Virus record (IMG/VR): IMGVR_UViG_3300017963_000345
Location: 1-50,355 of that record
Direction: 5' to 3' (one strand)
Source of the DNA: a virus
Length of the DNA: 50,355 nt
The notes below the pieces were generated by a model. That model was not told where the DNA came from and did no database searches. It worked only from the letters and a program-made list of their open reading frames with translations. This document shows, piece by piece, positions 16,526 through 24,169 of the stretch. The translations under genes and the position numbers were made by a program. Numbering within the stretch: position 1 is the stretch's first letter; every line of letters begins with the position of its first letter.

Positions 16526-16974
16526 AAAACCAACCAGCAACAGCATTAGAAAAAGCTCTAGAAGTTGCGTACCAAGCACACCAAGGACAACGTAGTTTCG
16601 CGGGGAGACCTTATATTTTTCATCCTATCAGAGTGATGGAGCAAATGGACACCGACGAGGAGCGTATCGTAGCGTTGCTGCACGATACCGTCGAGGACAC
16701 CTACGTTACGTTGGATCACTTGGCTGATTGGTTCAGCTCAACGGTCGTGGAAGCGGTAGACGCTTTGACCCACAGAGATGGTGTTCCGTACCTGGAGTAT
16801 ATCGAGAAACAGGTCGCGCTCAACCCGTTGGCGACTAAGGTCAAACTGGCGGATCTGCAGGACAACATGCGCGTAGATCGTTTACCGAAAGTAACCGCAG
16901 GCTCAGCCAAACGGCTTATTCAATACGGACAGGCGGTTCAAATTCTGAAGAGGAGACAACATGAGCTACGTTAG
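16522..16974 (+). CDS. MESH1/SpoT-type HD hydrolase, probable (p)ppGpp 3'-pyrophosphohydrolase (150 aa)
   Basis: The 150-aa frame starts at a GTG overlapping the preceding stop (GTGA), with GAGAGGA just upstream. It has the full metal and catalytic set of RelA/SpoT hydrolase domains in the right order and spacing: H34 in FHPIRV, H54-D55 in LLHDTVEDT, E58-D59, and D111 with N115 in VKLADLQDNM. Its length and lack of a synthetase domain fit small alarmone hydrolases and MESH1. The predicted reaction removes the 3'-pyrophosphate from (p)ppGpp, using Mn2+, in the cytoplasm; MESH1-like enzymes can also act on NADPH. In an early phage operon this would blunt the host stringent response; that role is inference. 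Confidence 0.82.
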   Translation: MKNQPATALEKALEVAYQAHQGQRSFAGRPYIFHPIRVMEQMDTDEERIVALLHDTVEDTYVTLDHLADWFSSTVVEAVDALTHRDGVPYLEYIEKQVALNPLATKVKLADLQDNMRVDRLPKVTAGSAKRLIQYGQAVQILKRRQHELR

Positions 16975-17455
16975 GTCGATCTCCCCAATCCCACTTGATG
17001 AGCCATGTAGTACGTGCGGGCGCTTGGACGAAAGTCAGTATCCCGGTGATTGGTTTGATCGAGAAGAAGCTTGCTTCGACCACCAGATGCGGTGGGCCAA
17101 CGGGCCGTGGTGGTGTCGCTGGCTTAAAAACTTCATTCAGTTGGCGTTCAGACGCAAAAGGGGAGGACTGACCGGTCGCCCTGTACGCTGGATGTTCCGC
17201 CTAGACAAGTACAGTAATGGGTTCTGCCCTGAGTGTACCTCTCACTGGTACATCTGGGCGGACGAGAACAAACTGCACGTCTGGGCCTCCCAAATCGACG
17301 ATCTCCCAGCCTATTCGGTTGAGGAAGTCAAGGAAATCGTCGAGCAGGAGGACTACCAGCGGATCCCTGGATTCGATCTGTACGGTGACCAGGGGGTTCT
17401 GAAAGCATCACTGCTTGCATACTTGGAAGACGAAGCAGGAGAGGAGTCACGATGA
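16961..17455 (+). CDS. Trp/Cys-containing protein of accessory operon (164 aa)
   Basis: Starts at ATG with GAGGAGAC upstream, inside the last codons of the HD hydrolase gene. It has two Cys pairs, CSTC near residue 16 and CPEC near residue 89, separated by a Trp-rich basic region (WANGPWWCRWLKNF), so a split zinc ribbon is possible. The C-terminal half is acidic and helical (VEEVKEIVEQED). Its stop overlaps the ATG of the QV-repeat gene as ATGA. I do not recognise a family. Confidence 0.75.
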   Translation: MSYVRSISPIPLDEPCSTCGRLDESQYPGDWFDREEACFDHQMRWANGPWWCRWLKNFIQLAFRRKRGGLTGRPVRWMFRLDKYSNGFCPECTSHWYIWADENKLHVWASQIDDLPAYSVEEVKEIVEQEDYQRIPGFDLYGDQGVLKASLLAYLEDEAGEESR

Positions 17456-17622
17456 CCAACTGGATAAAAGAGCAAGTAGTCTATAGACGGGTTTATGAGC
17501 GAGTCTGGAATCAAGTCACTGACCTAGTCTGGAGGCAAGTCGATTGGCAAGTCGGTAGGCAGGTCCGTGGGCAAGTCTGGGGGCAGGTCAAGAGGCAAGT
17601 CCTGTTAAACGAACGTAGATAA
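17452..17622 (+). CDS. QV-tetrapeptide-repeat protein, copy B (56 aa)
   Basis: A 56-aa basic protein that opens MTNWIKEQV and then consists of four-residue units whose last residue is nearly always Val and whose third is usually Gln (NQV, WRQV, DWQV, GRQV, RGQV, WGQV, KRQV), ending LLNERR. The unit is a 12-bp DNA repeat in which Q-V is mostly CAAGTC. The first half is more diverged (RRV, ERV, DLV) than the second. A four-residue period with Val at every fourth place could make a hydrophobic stripe on an extended helix, or a beta structure; the fold is unknown. The ATG overlaps the previous stop, and AAGGAGACAAC follows for the next gene. It is a paralogue of the genes at 42909-43100 and 16010-16080. 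Confidence 0.8.
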   Translation: MTNWIKEQVVYRRVYERVWNQVTDLVWRQVDWQVGRQVRGQVWGQVKRQVLLNERR

Positions 17623-17631
17623 GGAGACAAC

Positions 17632-17835
17632 ATGACAATGTACAGACTTATTTGTGTAGAATGTAGAGACCACCAACCAGAGTTCGACTGCTTTGACGAA
17701 AACGAACTCTACTACTGTCTGGAGGAGTTCACCTGCAGTTGCGGATGTCAAGACGCCGAGGTAGAGAATATGGACGACACCTTCGCAGCAAGCGGCACAC
17801 AGTCTAGGAGCTACGATGTCCATTCCATCCTGTAA
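17632..17835 (+). CDS. Small acidic Cys-rich protein (67 aa)
   Basis: Starts at ATG with AAGGAG six bases upstream (AAGGAGACAAC before ATG). It contains CVEC near residue 8, then C19 and C29, and a C-S-C-G-C cluster near residues 35-39, so it probably binds a metal ion. The rest is acidic (FDENELYYCLEEF). It overlaps the start of the next zinc-ribbon gene by 20 bases. No family recognised. Confidence 0.7.
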   Translation: MTMYRLICVECRDHQPEFDCFDENELYYCLEEFTCSCGCQDAEVENMDDTFAASGTQSRSYDVHSIL

Positions 17836-18169
17836 CCACTGCGGAGAGCAGATGCGCGCCGACACTGAGCGTCAGTACGGTTTCGGAGAACATACTCCCA
17901 GCGTCAAGATTTGGCGTTGTCAGAAGTGCGGTTGGATCCGGCCGGTGCTCACACAGGGAGATCTCGACGCATGGCAAACCGCGAAACCCTACGAGGCACC
18001 CACAGAAAATAAAAACAACCTCGAGTACGATATGGAACAAATCAACGGGGAGCCTAGAGGTCAACCAGGCCATCCCGCCAAACAACACAAATGCAGCTGC
18101 TCAGGAGGGTGTAGCTGTGGCAGCGGAAGCAAAAAGACATGCGGAGGAGGATGTAGTGGCTGCGGCTAA
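17816..18169 (+). CDS. Zinc-ribbon protein with metallothionein-like C-terminal tail (117 aa)
   Basis: Residues 6-38 hold CNHC and CQKC, spaced as a classic zinc ribbon. The tail from residue 91 is Cys/Gly/Ser-rich with seven cysteines in 24 residues (C93, C95, C99, C101, C109, C113, C116) and a preceding His, like a small metallothionein or a metal-cluster site. It is the last gene of the plus-strand operon and meets the minus-strand 166-aa gene tail to tail, with a 4-base overlap and no obvious terminator. No family recognised. Metal binding is inferred from the cysteine pattern. Confidence 0.75.
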   Translation: MSIPSCNHCGEQMRADTERQYGFGEHTPSVKIWRCQKCGWIRPVLTQGDLDAWQTAKPYEAPTENKNNLEYDMEQINGEPRGQPGHPAKQHKCSCSGGCSCGSGSKKTCGGGCSGCG

Positions 18170-18666
18170 CCAGGACTTCTAAACTGAGCCCACCTTAAGT
18201 TATCATCCAAGCTAGACTGCAGTTTGATCGATTCCCGAGCGGAAGCAATACGCTTCTGCGCCATAGTACATACGATGTCAAGTGACTCCCAACGGGTCTT
18301 TACCTTGATCAACAGAGGAGCTGCCGTCATGAGAGCTTGCTGCTGAGCCGGACCGGTAGCCTTGGCAGAAAGCGAACCAGCACGAGTCAAGGCGCCAATC
18401 AACTGATACTCGACTGAGCTGATGATCTGAAGAGATCGCTTAGCATCATGATGAATCGCCACTACACGATCAAGCCTGGCTTCCATCTCAGCCAAAGCTT
18501 GCTGAGTTTTTCGAACCGTTGCAGGCTTTTCGAAGTCAACCGTACGGCTCATCAATTTACCAACGTCCAGATAACCCTTGACCTCTGCCGCCAGTTGATC
18601 TAGCCGAGGCTCGTTCATTTGCCTGGCTTTATCCTTTACCTTGTCCAGTAGTTGATCCAAATCCAT
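18166..18666 (-). CDS. Unknown helical protein (166 aa)
   Basis: A 166-aa charged, all-helical protein with long amphipathic stretches (residues 1-45, 50-75, 115-150) and no cysteine-rich or catalytic motif. Its ATG overlaps the stop of the upstream SNSSSSSF gene (TGATG), so the two form an operon read from the promoter at 19714-19742. It ends tail to tail with the plus-strand operon. I do not recognise it. Confidence 0.7.
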   Translation of the reverse strand: MDLDQLLDKVKDKARQMNEPRLDQLAAEVKGYLDVGKLMSRTVDFEKPATVRKTQQALAEMEARLDRVVAIHHDAKRSLQIISSVEYQLIGALTRAGSLSAKATGPAQQQALMTAAPLLIKVKTRWESLDIVCTMAQKRIASARESIKLQSSLDDNLRWAQFRSPG

Positions 18667-19301
18667 CAGCTGTGCTCCAAATCGAAGCCAGGCCGAGAAG
18701 CTTCATTGCTACGTTTACGATCAACCTCACGACGTAATGACGATAAAGTCGAGTGTCTCTGCTTTAATTTGTTGACAAGGTCATTACGATCAAGTCCCTG
18801 ATCGGCCAACAACCAAGCGAGTAAATCTTGATCGCGGAGGTGAGCAACAGAGCAAATAGGGCACATAATCGAAGGAACTTCATAGCGAAGTGATCCATAT
18901 TCTCCATATTTATCAAAGTACCGTTCAAGCAAATCATCAACGTGCTCAAACGTTTGCTCGGTAAGCCACACACGCTGCTCTGCTGCATCTTCTAGTATAG
19001 TATGATAACGCTTTACAAAGTAAGTACGATGCTGCTCGTCGCGAATTTTATGAGCAAACGAAGGATGGTCTGGGTTGTACTCATTAGCATAAGCAACTTT
19101 GTCATCAACCAAACAACTAATCAGCTGATCAACATCATCTACATCAATTAAAAAGTCTTCTCCGAACTCATGTCCAACCGCGCAGCAGTACATACAAGCA
19201 TCGCTCAGAGAAGCATCGTACCCGGAATATACTTCGCCTGTTACTTGACAAATGAAACTGCTGCTACTGCTGTTGCTTACAAAACCTAGCCTGATCTTCA
19301 T
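18666..19301 (-). CDS. Protein with GFVSNSSSSSF N-terminal signature (211 aa)
   Basis: The first residues read MKIRLGFVSNSSSSSFIC. From memory, a short N-terminal 'R-x-G-F-V-S-N-S-S-S-S-S-F' signature recurs in phage and bacterial proteins of unknown function. Two Cys pairs follow (CMYCC near 37-41 and CPIC near 146-149), with an acidic DVDDVDQLISCLVDD stretch between them. The ATG has AGGAGGATCAA upstream, an excellent ribosome site, after a structured leader of roughly 410 bases. Function is unknown. The Ser run could be a post-translational or recognition signal, but nothing shows which. Confidence 0.75.
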   Translation of the reverse strand: MKIRLGFVSNSSSSSFICQVTGEVYSGYDASLSDACMYCCAVGHEFGEDFLIDVDDVDQLISCLVDDKVAYANEYNPDHPSFAHKIRDEQHRTYFVKRYHTILEDAAEQRVWLTEQTFEHVDDLLERYFDKYGEYGSLRYEVPSIMCPICSVAHLRDQDLLAWLLADQGLDRNDLVNKLKQRHSTLSSLRREVDRKRSNEASRPGFDLEHS

Positions 19302-19713
19302 TTGATCCTCCTGTTCTGTAGCCTATTTTACAAACATATACGCATACTGGCCTTCGGGCGGGGCCTCGACCTCCTAGCGGCTCCTCGCTATAGACTCCTG
19401 CCCCTGAAGGATCTCGTCCCACATTTTGCACGTCAGCTTTCGTTAAGTCACAGAACCCGTCAGAGGTTACATACCAACAAAACAAAGCTCGGTTGAAATT
19501 GAATTCAACAAACAACTAGGAAGGTCAGCTGCTGCTGCAAGCACAGATTTTGCTAACTAGCTTCAGCTGCTTGGCTTCTGGCCGATCAGCTATTGCTACT
19601 CAGCAGCAACTGCTTAGCAACTGCAACAGGCAACAAGGTACCAATCAAATTAACCTGACTAGCTACTGCTGCTAAAGCTAGCAGCTTCAGCCTAATACAA
19701 GCTAAGCGCTTCT
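19302..19713 (-). ncRNA. Long structured leader or ncRNA, AGC/GCT-rich
   Basis: About 410 bases between a near-consensus promoter and the SNSSSSSF gene, with no convincing gene. The distal half (19500-19700) is full of AGC, GCT and CTAG words and short inverted repeats. One 7-bp pair (19668-19674 with 19679-19685) competes with a 6-bp pair (19659-19664 with 19676-19681), so alternative hairpins are possible. The proximal half contains the hairpin at 19351-19410. An 83-codon TTG-started frame at 19264-19515 looks spurious. It could be a regulatory leader, a separate small RNA, or an origin-like structured region. Confidence 0.45.
19351..19410 (-). other. Nested stem-loop in the leader
   Basis: Nested complementary segments: CCTTC/GAAGG (19351-19355 with 19406-19410), GGGGC/GCCCC (19360-19364 with 19400-19404) and TAGCG/CGCTA (19375-19379 with 19386-19390). 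The structure ends about 50 bases before the start codon at 19301. No T-run follows, so it is not a terminator. Confidence 0.5.
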
Positions 19714-19742
19714 ATTATGGCATCCGTAATTGAGTCTGTCAA
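19714..19742 (-). promoter_or_regulatory. Strong sigma70-like promoter
   Basis: Minus strand reads TTGACA (19742-19737), a 17-base spacer, and CATAAT (19719-19714), matching 11 of 12 consensus bases with ideal spacing. It points at the leader and the 211-aa and 166-aa genes. Confidence 0.7.
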
Positions 19743-19929
19743 GGGTTAATTTGAAGTAGTTTAGAGGAAGAGAGAAGCCCAGAAGCCCCTCAGTAGGAAG
19801 CTCCTTAGCCTGAAGCGAGCCACCATCAAGCTAAGAGAGTCCAACAGGAGAGGTAAAAGAGAGGACTAGGTAGTGATCAGATACACCGGTGCTGTTGAGG
19901 AAGAGATTCCAGCAGGGTTGGTCAGTAGT
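19743..19929. repeat. Intergenic stretch with imperfect direct repeat
   Basis: No gene is seen here. The ends carry a similar block, GGGTT followed after 7 or 4 bases by AGTAGTTTAG (19743-19764 and 19915-19933); the second copy includes the stop codon of the 530-aa gene. The stretch between is purine-rich on the plus strand, with no obvious terminator. Confidence 0.35.
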
Positions 19930-21522
19930 TTAGCGGGGAATTTGAACCAGAGGCGGAGCCCTGGCGGAGGGTCTGTAGGGGTTGACCCAGGAGACTAGCT
20001 TGAGGGGTTCTTTGAAGTGTACCCGCTGACGGGGTTTACGATAACGCTTCAGGCAGTACTGCAGCAAGAACGTTTGGACTATCGTGTTGACGTTATCAAG
20101 TTGAAGCTGTTTGTAGTCTTCAGTTGCTTCTTCTGCCGACACCGACCACTCCGAGTCCCAGCGCAGCAACCCTTTAGCCCACAGCATCAGCCGACGCCGG
20201 TAGTCTTTAGAGCTAGTGTCGATTTGGTCTGTCCAGTTGTCCAACCAGATGCCGTGTTGAGGATCAGCACTGCACAGCTCGGCTATGTGTCCTGGAGTCA
20301 GATGCTGCTGCCACAGTTCAGGACTCCAGCGGAATTGGCGCTGGTCCGTCAGCATAGCGCCAAGCAGCTCTCGTCGTCTTGGCACGCGCTTACCTTTGGC
20401 GTCGACTGTGTAGTAGTAGTGTTCCCACTCCCAAGGACTCGCGTAAGCCTCTGGTACGTACTTGACGAACTTACGGTCCCCTTCGACCCGCTTGCTCAGT
20501 ACAGTATCACCTTCTTCAGTCGCACCCTTTTTGGGCTTGTCGTCTACAGGCTCTCGAGGCCACTGCTGGTTACCTTCGATCAGGTAATGCTCGTAAATAC
20601 GCTTCCAGAAGCCAGGTAGATTGCGTTGGATACTACGCAGCGCATCCAAAGACAGATCCAGCTCGTTCGTAGGATGGAAGAAGTAAGCGTCGTTGCCTTC
20701 TTTGGTGACACGACGAAGTCTAAGCTCAATGCGCCGGGTGTTGCACGCTTTGAGCTGTTTGTGCCAGTGCTGCTCCACTGCGTCGTAGCGAGCCGCTTCC
20801 TTGGCCTCAAGGGGACGAGGGCCACATATGGACTTGGGTCGTCTGGGGCGCTCCCCAGGCAGCCCTATGACCTCCAACACCTCATACCCCTCCAAGAGCT
20901 GCTGATAGTCACCGTCAGGGCTCGTCAGTCCGTTGATCGGCCAGCGAGCCAACTCTTTACGTTCGCCTACATCAGGCCAGTAGATGTGCTTGAACGCACC
21001 TTGACTACGTACTCCGCTGTCGTAGCCCGATACGTAGGCCATAGAGTAAGTGAGAAGGTGCTGGAAGGCCCTGACGTGTTGTGGGTTGTCTAGACAGTAT
21101 CGCCACGGTTGCGTGTGCTGAACGAAGAAATCAGGCCGCCTGTACCACCGGTCACGACTCTTGTCATAGTCATCGTATTTGTCGTAGACGTTAATTTCAC
21201 GTTCTTTGCTGTGGCAATATGCCTTGCAGTTCGGCGGGCGGCGGATGGAGTTGGTTAGCTCGAGCTGACAGCTACCTAAGTAGCTTTTGATCGTTAGGTT
21301 GATCTGCTCGGGGCAACGTTGGTACCAGCGTTTTGTGTCGACAGACAACACCAGCGGAGCCATGCGGAAGTTGTTGCCAGAGAACTTGATGTGGTTCCAT
21401 AACCGCTTCGGCATGATCGGATGAGACAACTTGGTCGTAGCTGGAGTACTGCGGTAGTACTCCTTCTGCAGAGGCGACCATACGGCCCGAGTCCGTGACT
21501 TTTGGACAGGTCGTTGCTTCAT
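19930..21522 (-). CDS. Unknown Trp-rich basic protein (530 aa)
   Basis: A 530-aa basic protein with an unusually high number of Trp, Tyr and Arg residues spread along its length (for example DRWYRRPDF, SPWEWEHYYY, FRWSPELWQQH, GIWLDNWTDQ). No helicase, nuclease or polymerase motif is seen, and I recognise no family. A late-promoter-like motif (21548-21568) lies 25 bases before the ATG, unlike the neighbouring replication genes, so it may be made late and may be a virion or DNA-packaging protein. The ribosome site is weak. GC content and codon use do not obviously differ from its neighbours. Other possibilities, such as a replication initiator or a terminal protein, cannot be excluded. Confidence 0.65.
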   Translation of the reverse strand: MKQRPVQKSRTRAVWSPLQKEYYRSTPATTKLSHPIMPKRLWNHIKFSGNNFRMAPLVLSVDTKRWYQRCPEQINLTIKSYLGSCQLELTNSIRRPPNCKAYCHSKEREINVYDKYDDYDKSRDRWYRRPDFFVQHTQPWRYCLDNPQHVRAFQHLLTYSMAYVSGYDSGVRSQGAFKHIYWPDVGERKELARWPINGLTSPDGDYQQLLEGYEVLEVIGLPGERPRRPKSICGPRPLEAKEAARYDAVEQHWHKQLKACNTRRIELRLRRVTKEGNDAYFFHPTNELDLSLDALRSIQRNLPGFWKRIYEHYLIEGNQQWPREPVDDKPKKGATEEGDTVLSKRVEGDRKFVKYVPEAYASPWEWEHYYYTVDAKGKRVPRRRELLGAMLTDQRQFRWSPELWQQHLTPGHIAELCSADPQHGIWLDNWTDQIDTSSKDYRRRLMLWAKGLLRWDSEWSVSAEEATEDYKQLQLDNVNTIVQTFLLQYCLKRYRKPRQRVHFKEPLKLVSWVNPYRPSARAPPLVQIPR

Positions 21523-21547
21523 CTGATTATGTAGGTTGCAATAATCA

Positions 21548-21568
21548 TCACTACTACATCATAACGTG
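21548..21568 (-). promoter_or_regulatory. Late-promoter-like motif, copy 3 (diverged)
   Basis: Minus strand reads CACGTTA, two bases, ATGTAGTAGTGA. The CACGTTA core and the TAGTAG element are exact and correctly spaced; the flanking bases differ. It lies in the 58-base gap between the UvrD-like and 530-aa genes, directly after a CTGTAAAACA element. Confidence 0.5.
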
Positions 21569-21580
21569 TTTTACAGCCAG

Positions 21581-23818
21581 CTAGGATTCTTCTGCATCTT
21601 CCACAACAGAACGCATTCGAGCTTCCTCAGCTGCCAGTGCCTCCAAATCACCTTTGGTTGCGGTCCCCATACGTTTTCGTTCCCGTAGTCGCAGGAGCTG
21701 ATCGACAGAGGGATCTGGCGGAGTTCTGAAAGCGAAGAGTTTGTTTCGTTTGGTTCTGGTTAAGTAACGCTTGTTGGTTGTTCCAGCCTGCAGGGTTTTG
21801 TTTTGGTCCACCAAGGAAACAAAACTCAGTGTATCTCCTGCTTCCCGAATGAACTGACTAGGTGAGCAGTTTATTGCGCCGCCATGCATACGACGCATCA
21901 GCGGGTATGTAACGAACAGCCGTTCTTCTGCTCGCGTTATTGCGACATAGAAGACGCGCCGCTCCTCTTCGAAGTGTTGCTTGACTTCGTCAGTACTAAG
22001 CTCGTCCCCGTCATCAGAACGAGGGTTTAGCGGCATGATACCGTTCACAGCTCCCCTGACGAACACTACCGGAAACTCCATACCCTTCGCTGCGTGGCCG
22101 GTCAAGAAGGTGACGCTGTTGTCCTCTTCTTGCTTCCCTCGCTTGTCGTTTTGCTGCATCAACGCTGCATGTTCTAGAAATCCAGCCAACCCTTGCCCAC
22201 GCTTTCCTTTACTCAATTCGTCGTAGGTAGTGGCGGCTGTGATCAACTCATCCAGGTCCTCCTTCATCCGCTCGGACCGCTCTTCTTCTTTGATGTTCTC
22301 TGCCATATAGCGGTAACCTGAATTCAGGATGATGTGCTTGATAAAAGGTGCAGCGGACTTCCGGGGGTCACCTTTTCGTAGCTCACGGTAGAGGCTTTTA
22401 AGTTTTCGGTAGCCTGATAACGCGGTGGAGTTGACAACGTCAACATACATGCCCTTGCGCAGGGTTTTCATCAGACTAAATTCGTGCTTATCGGCTTCGG
22501 CAGCAAACCTTGCGAAGTTGACTGGACCTATGCCCCTGGTTGGTTTGTTGTAGATACGCGTGAAGGCCGAGTCGTCGTGTGGGTATACAACCAACCGACA
22601 GTAAGCCAGGATGTCTTTGATGTGAGCACGACTGTAGAAGTTGATCGAGCCGATGACTCGGTACGGAATGTTCCTCGCCACCGCCTCGTCCTCTAAAGAC
22701 CGACTCAGGCTACGGATACGATAGATAACGGCGAAGTCCTTCCAAGTGTATTGACCTTTACGAACAAAATCTCTGATCGAGTTGATGATGCACTTGGCTT
22801 CTTCCTCGACGTTTTCCGTCTCAACGACCAAAGGACCTGGACCGTCCTTCCGATTAGCCACGATTTCTTTGGCGTGCAGCCGTTGGTTGTTTTGGATGAC
22901 CCGGTTAGCCGCGGCTGCGATGCCTGGAGTAGATCGGAAGTTGATCTGAAGCATGTATGTTTTTGCTTCTTCGAAAGAGCTGTAGAACCGATCTGCATTG
23001 TGAATGTCTGCGCCTCTCCAGCCGTACACCGACTGGTCGGAGTCCCCCACCACCACCACATTTTTGCGAAACTTAGACATCAAGCGAATCAATTCAAACT
23101 GAGCGAAGTTGGTATCTTGGTACTCATCGACCATCAGATAGTGTAGATGCTTCGCAAAAAACTTCTGCTTCTCTTCAGAGCGACGAAGTTTTCGGACAAC
23201 CCGCACTATTAGGTCATCAAAGTCAAGCAGGTTATTTTTGCGGAGTAGCCGTTGGTACTCTCGATAGTAAGGCACAAACTGTGTAAATTTGATCTTGCCT
23301 GGAGTTTCTTCCTGGATGCGCTCTACATCTCCAGGTGTTAGGACCAGGTCTTTTTGAGCGGATATCCATCTGCGTACATGCCCTACATCACCAGCTCCAG
23401 ACTTTTTCTTGACGTCTTTCTCAGACACGCCCGTCACTTTGGCCATCGCCAACGTTAGCGTTTGTTTAGCATCTGCTTCGTCCGCGATGCCGAAGTTTTT
23501 ACGTACCCCGTAGAATTGATAGTCTGCACGGAGAAGACGAACACATAAACTATGGAATGTAGACAACCAGACACAACGACCTAATCGAGGGTCTACCAGC
23601 TTCTTAACCCTCTCCTTCATCACGTTGGCTGCCTTGTTGGTGAACGTAATTCCAATGATGTTGTTGGGATCAACTCCCTGATCTATCAGATAGGCTATTC
23701 TTCTGGTAACGCAAAACGACTTTCCGCTACCTGGCGCTGCCGAAACAAAAGCTGGCCCATTGAGGTGCTTAATAACAACTCTCTGTTCGTCTGTGGCGTC
23801 CTGCAGCAGGGGATGCAT
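21581..23818 (-). CDS. UvrD/Rep/PcrA-like SF1A DNA helicase (745 aa)
   Basis: All SF1A motifs are present in order: I APGSGKS (about residue 30), Ia TFTNKAA, II VDEYQDTN (about 232), III GDSDQSVYGWRGAD, IV INFRST, V TGHAAKGMEFPVVFV (about 577) and VI VAITRAEERLF (about 628). The length is that of UvrD, PcrA and Rep. These enzymes unwind DNA 3' to 5' and act at forks and in repair. Here it lies at the end of the replication block, just after the sliding clamp, so a role at phage forks is likely. Its ATG overlaps the previous stop (TAATG). The P-loop has S in place of the final T, a conservative change. Confidence 0.93.
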   Translation of the reverse strand: MHPLLQDATDEQRVVIKHLNGPAFVSAAPGSGKSFCVTRRIAYLIDQGVDPNNIIGITFTNKAANVMKERVKKLVDPRLGRCVWLSTFHSLCVRLLRADYQFYGVRKNFGIADEADAKQTLTLAMAKVTGVSEKDVKKKSGAGDVGHVRRWISAQKDLVLTPGDVERIQEETPGKIKFTQFVPYYREYQRLLRKNNLLDFDDLIVRVVRKLRRSEEKQKFFAKHLHYLMVDEYQDTNFAQFELIRLMSKFRKNVVVVGDSDQSVYGWRGADIHNADRFYSSFEEAKTYMLQINFRSTPGIAAAANRVIQNNQRLHAKEIVANRKDGPGPLVVETENVEEEAKCIINSIRDFVRKGQYTWKDFAVIYRIRSLSRSLEDEAVARNIPYRVIGSINFYSRAHIKDILAYCRLVVYPHDDSAFTRIYNKPTRGIGPVNFARFAAEADKHEFSLMKTLRKGMYVDVVNSTALSGYRKLKSLYRELRKGDPRKSAAPFIKHIILNSGYRYMAENIKEEERSERMKEDLDELITAATTYDELSKGKRGQGLAGFLEHAALMQQNDKRGKQEEDNSVTFLTGHAAKGMEFPVVFVRGAVNGIMPLNPRSDDGDELSTDEVKQHFEEERRVFYVAITRAEERLFVTYPLMRRMHGGAINCSPSQFIREAGDTLSFVSLVDQNKTLQAGTTNKRYLTRTKRNKLFAFRTPPDPSVDQLLRLRERKRMGTATKGDLEALAAEEARMRSVVEDAEES

Positions 23819-24111
23819 TAGAGGATTCCGTCCTTCTTGAGTTGGGCCTCGTGCTCGAGTTGTGCTACTGTTCGGCGCAGCTCGTCCAGGTCTTTGATAG
23901 TAGGCTTGTAGCCCCTAAGCCGCTTGAATCGCGCCTTGAGGTCTCTACGTTCTTGCTCCTCTTCAGAGATCTCACGCGCGGGCATAGCAGGCTTATCGTC
24001 GCCCTCTTCTACCAGGATGAACTGATGAGCTACAGATTCGGTGTCGGGTACTTCAGGAGCTGGAGCCGCTTCGTAGTCACGAACGCTCATGTGTTGCTTC
24101 TTCGAGGCCAT
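23818..24111 (-). CDS. Small acidic coiled-coil protein before UvrD (97 aa)
   Basis: A 97-aa protein with a Pro/Ala/Glu-rich first half and a charged coiled coil in the second (residues 50-95: EEEQERRDLKARFKRL, LDELRRTVAQLEHEAQL). AAGGAACC lies nine bases before the ATG. It is coupled to the UvrD gene by a TAATG overlap, so it may be a helicase partner or accessory factor. No family recognised. Confidence 0.65.
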   Translation of the reverse strand: MASKKQHMSVRDYEAAPAPEVPDTESVAHQFILVEEGDDKPAMPAREISEEEQERRDLKARFKRLRGYKPTIKDLDELRRTVAQLEHEAQLKKDGIL

Positions 24112-24169
24112 TTTGTCGTTGGTTCCTTAGGTGTTGGTTTTGAGGGTTGTTAGTTTGGAAGAACACAAA

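Noticed and set aside
19351-19410. The stem-loop as a Rho-independent terminator or a hammerhead-type ribozyme.
   Set aside because: No T-run follows on either strand, and the conserved hammerhead core bases are not in the needed arrangement.
19264-19515. An 83-codon minus-strand frame with a TTG start in the leader.
   Set aside because: It has no ribosome site, an atypical composition, overlaps the start of the SNSSSSSF gene, and crosses the stem-loop.
19743-19933. The imperfect direct repeat as an attachment site or insertion-sequence boundary.
   Set aside because: No integrase or transposase is nearby, the repeat is short and imperfect, and one copy contains a gene's stop codon.
19933-19975. 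A GGTTCAAATTCC word on the minus strand, resembling a tRNA T-arm.
   Set aside because: It lies inside the C-terminal codons of the 530-aa gene, the T-stem does not pair, and no acceptor or anticodon arm is found upstream.
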